A DNA stretch of 64,000 bases from positions 310,001 through 374,000 of the forward strand of contig NZ_FOFA01000003.1 in the NCBI RefSeq assembly GCF_900110855.1, written 5' to 3'. The position numbers were made by a program, and so were the translations under genes. The stretch comes from Microlunatus flavus. Its GTDB lineage: Bacteria; Actinomycetota; Actinomycetes; Propionibacteriales; Propionibacteriaceae. Of the stretch, positions 63,747 through 64,000 are shown one piece after another. Numbering within the stretch: the first letter of the stretch is position 1; every line of letters starts with the position of its first letter. The notes below the pieces were generated by a model. The model searched no databases. It saw nothing but the letters and a program-made list of their open reading frames with translations, and had not been told where the DNA came from.

Positions 63747-64000
63747 GTGAACAGAATTCGGGCCGCGGCCGGGCTGACAGCGGCGGCCATCGTGTCGACA
63801 CTGGGCGCGGCGGGCCTTTCCCCCGCCGTCGCCGACACCTCCCCGGCGATCACGAGCGCCGACCAGCTGGCGATCGCGCAGTACTACCAGTCGAAGAAGG
63901 TCATCGGGCAGGGTCTCCAGCCCACCTCGCTCAACACGTCCACCGTGCAGGCACCTGCGAGCGTGGGCAACGCGTACCTGCAGGACTTCTACGCGTCGTA
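63747..64000 (+). CDS. secreted protein, 5' part (runs off the window)
   Basis: 84 residues visible. GTG at 63747 with GGAG 4 nt upstream. The signal peptide is VNRIRAAAGLTAAAIVSTL to about AVA-D, followed by TSPAITSADQLAIAQYYQSKKVIGQGLQPT. No family was recognised in the part that can be seen. Confidence 0.75.
   Translation, partial: MNRIRAAAGLTAAAIVSTLGAAGLSPAVADTSPAITSADQLAIAQYYQSKKVIGQGLQPTSLNTSTVQAPASVGNAYLQDFYAS

Overview
The window is a very GC-rich, gene-dense stretch of actinobacterial chromosome. The diagnosis rests on a complete Pup-proteasome block (mpa/ARC, dop, pup, prcB, prcA), a resuscitation-promoting-factor-like muralytic protein, SigJ/ECF41 and SigE-type sigma factors, many GTG starts, and frequent leaderless promoters in which a TA/CA-N3-T hexamer sits 6-7 nt before the start codon. 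The genus cannot be fixed from the sequence. No tRNA, rRNA, CRISPR array, prophage or complete insertion sequence was seen.

Layout. 1-4.3 kb: 3' part of a long-chain olefin cluster, oleA (5' end missing), a fused oleB-oleC gene and oleD, joined by 4-bp overlaps. 4.3-5.4 kb: a solo AbiEi/DUF559 nuclease-fold gene lying between two almost identical long hairpins. 5.4-7 kb: a FAD oxidoreductase. 7.1-12.1 kb: HAD phosphatase, SBP5 lipoprotein, tRNA m1A58 methyltransferase and mpa. 12-15.9 kb (minus strand): DUF4395, a methyltransferase, a GlcD-like oxidase, a universal stress protein and DUF3054. 16-23 kb: dop, a structured gap, then pup-prcB-prcA-tyrA, then cmk and der. pafA, usually next to prcA, is not in the window. 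23-27 kb: a LuxR regulator and an ECF41 sigma factor with its partner oxidoreductase, which carries a recognisable ECF41-type promoter. 27-36 kb: a PAP2 phosphatase and an 8.2-kb gene for a secreted 2,723-residue protein with five pectinesterase domains and about eleven FN3 domains. 36-41 kb: a FUSC-family membrane protein and an RHH regulator-DUF4097-ABC exporter operon with a phased palindromic operator. 41-46.6 kb: Ser/Thr kinase, small secreted protein, Gfo/Idh/MocA oxidoreductase, Rpf and a membrane protein whose end runs into a dispersed-repeat array. 46.7-53 kb (minus strand): three overlapping genes for membrane-anchored proteins, an RCC1-repeat secreted protein, membrane proteins and a kinase-like protein without its catalytic loop. 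53-57 kb: GNAT, then a PadR-ABC-FtsX operon whose operator lies inside the GNAT 3' end. 57-64 kb: LLM flavoprotein, DUF1330, a SigE-type sigma factor with a GerMN-domain membrane protein and two more genes, a phosphotransferase, and the start of a secreted protein.

How the genes work together. Mpa and PrcAB form the unfoldase and protease, Pup is the tag, and Dop activates and removes it; the ligase PafA must be encoded elsewhere. OleA, OleBC and OleD form one head-to-head condensation pathway from acyl thioesters to olefins. Several transporter or oxidoreductase genes are paired with their own regulator, and in three cases a plausible operator or cognate promoter can be read next to the gene.
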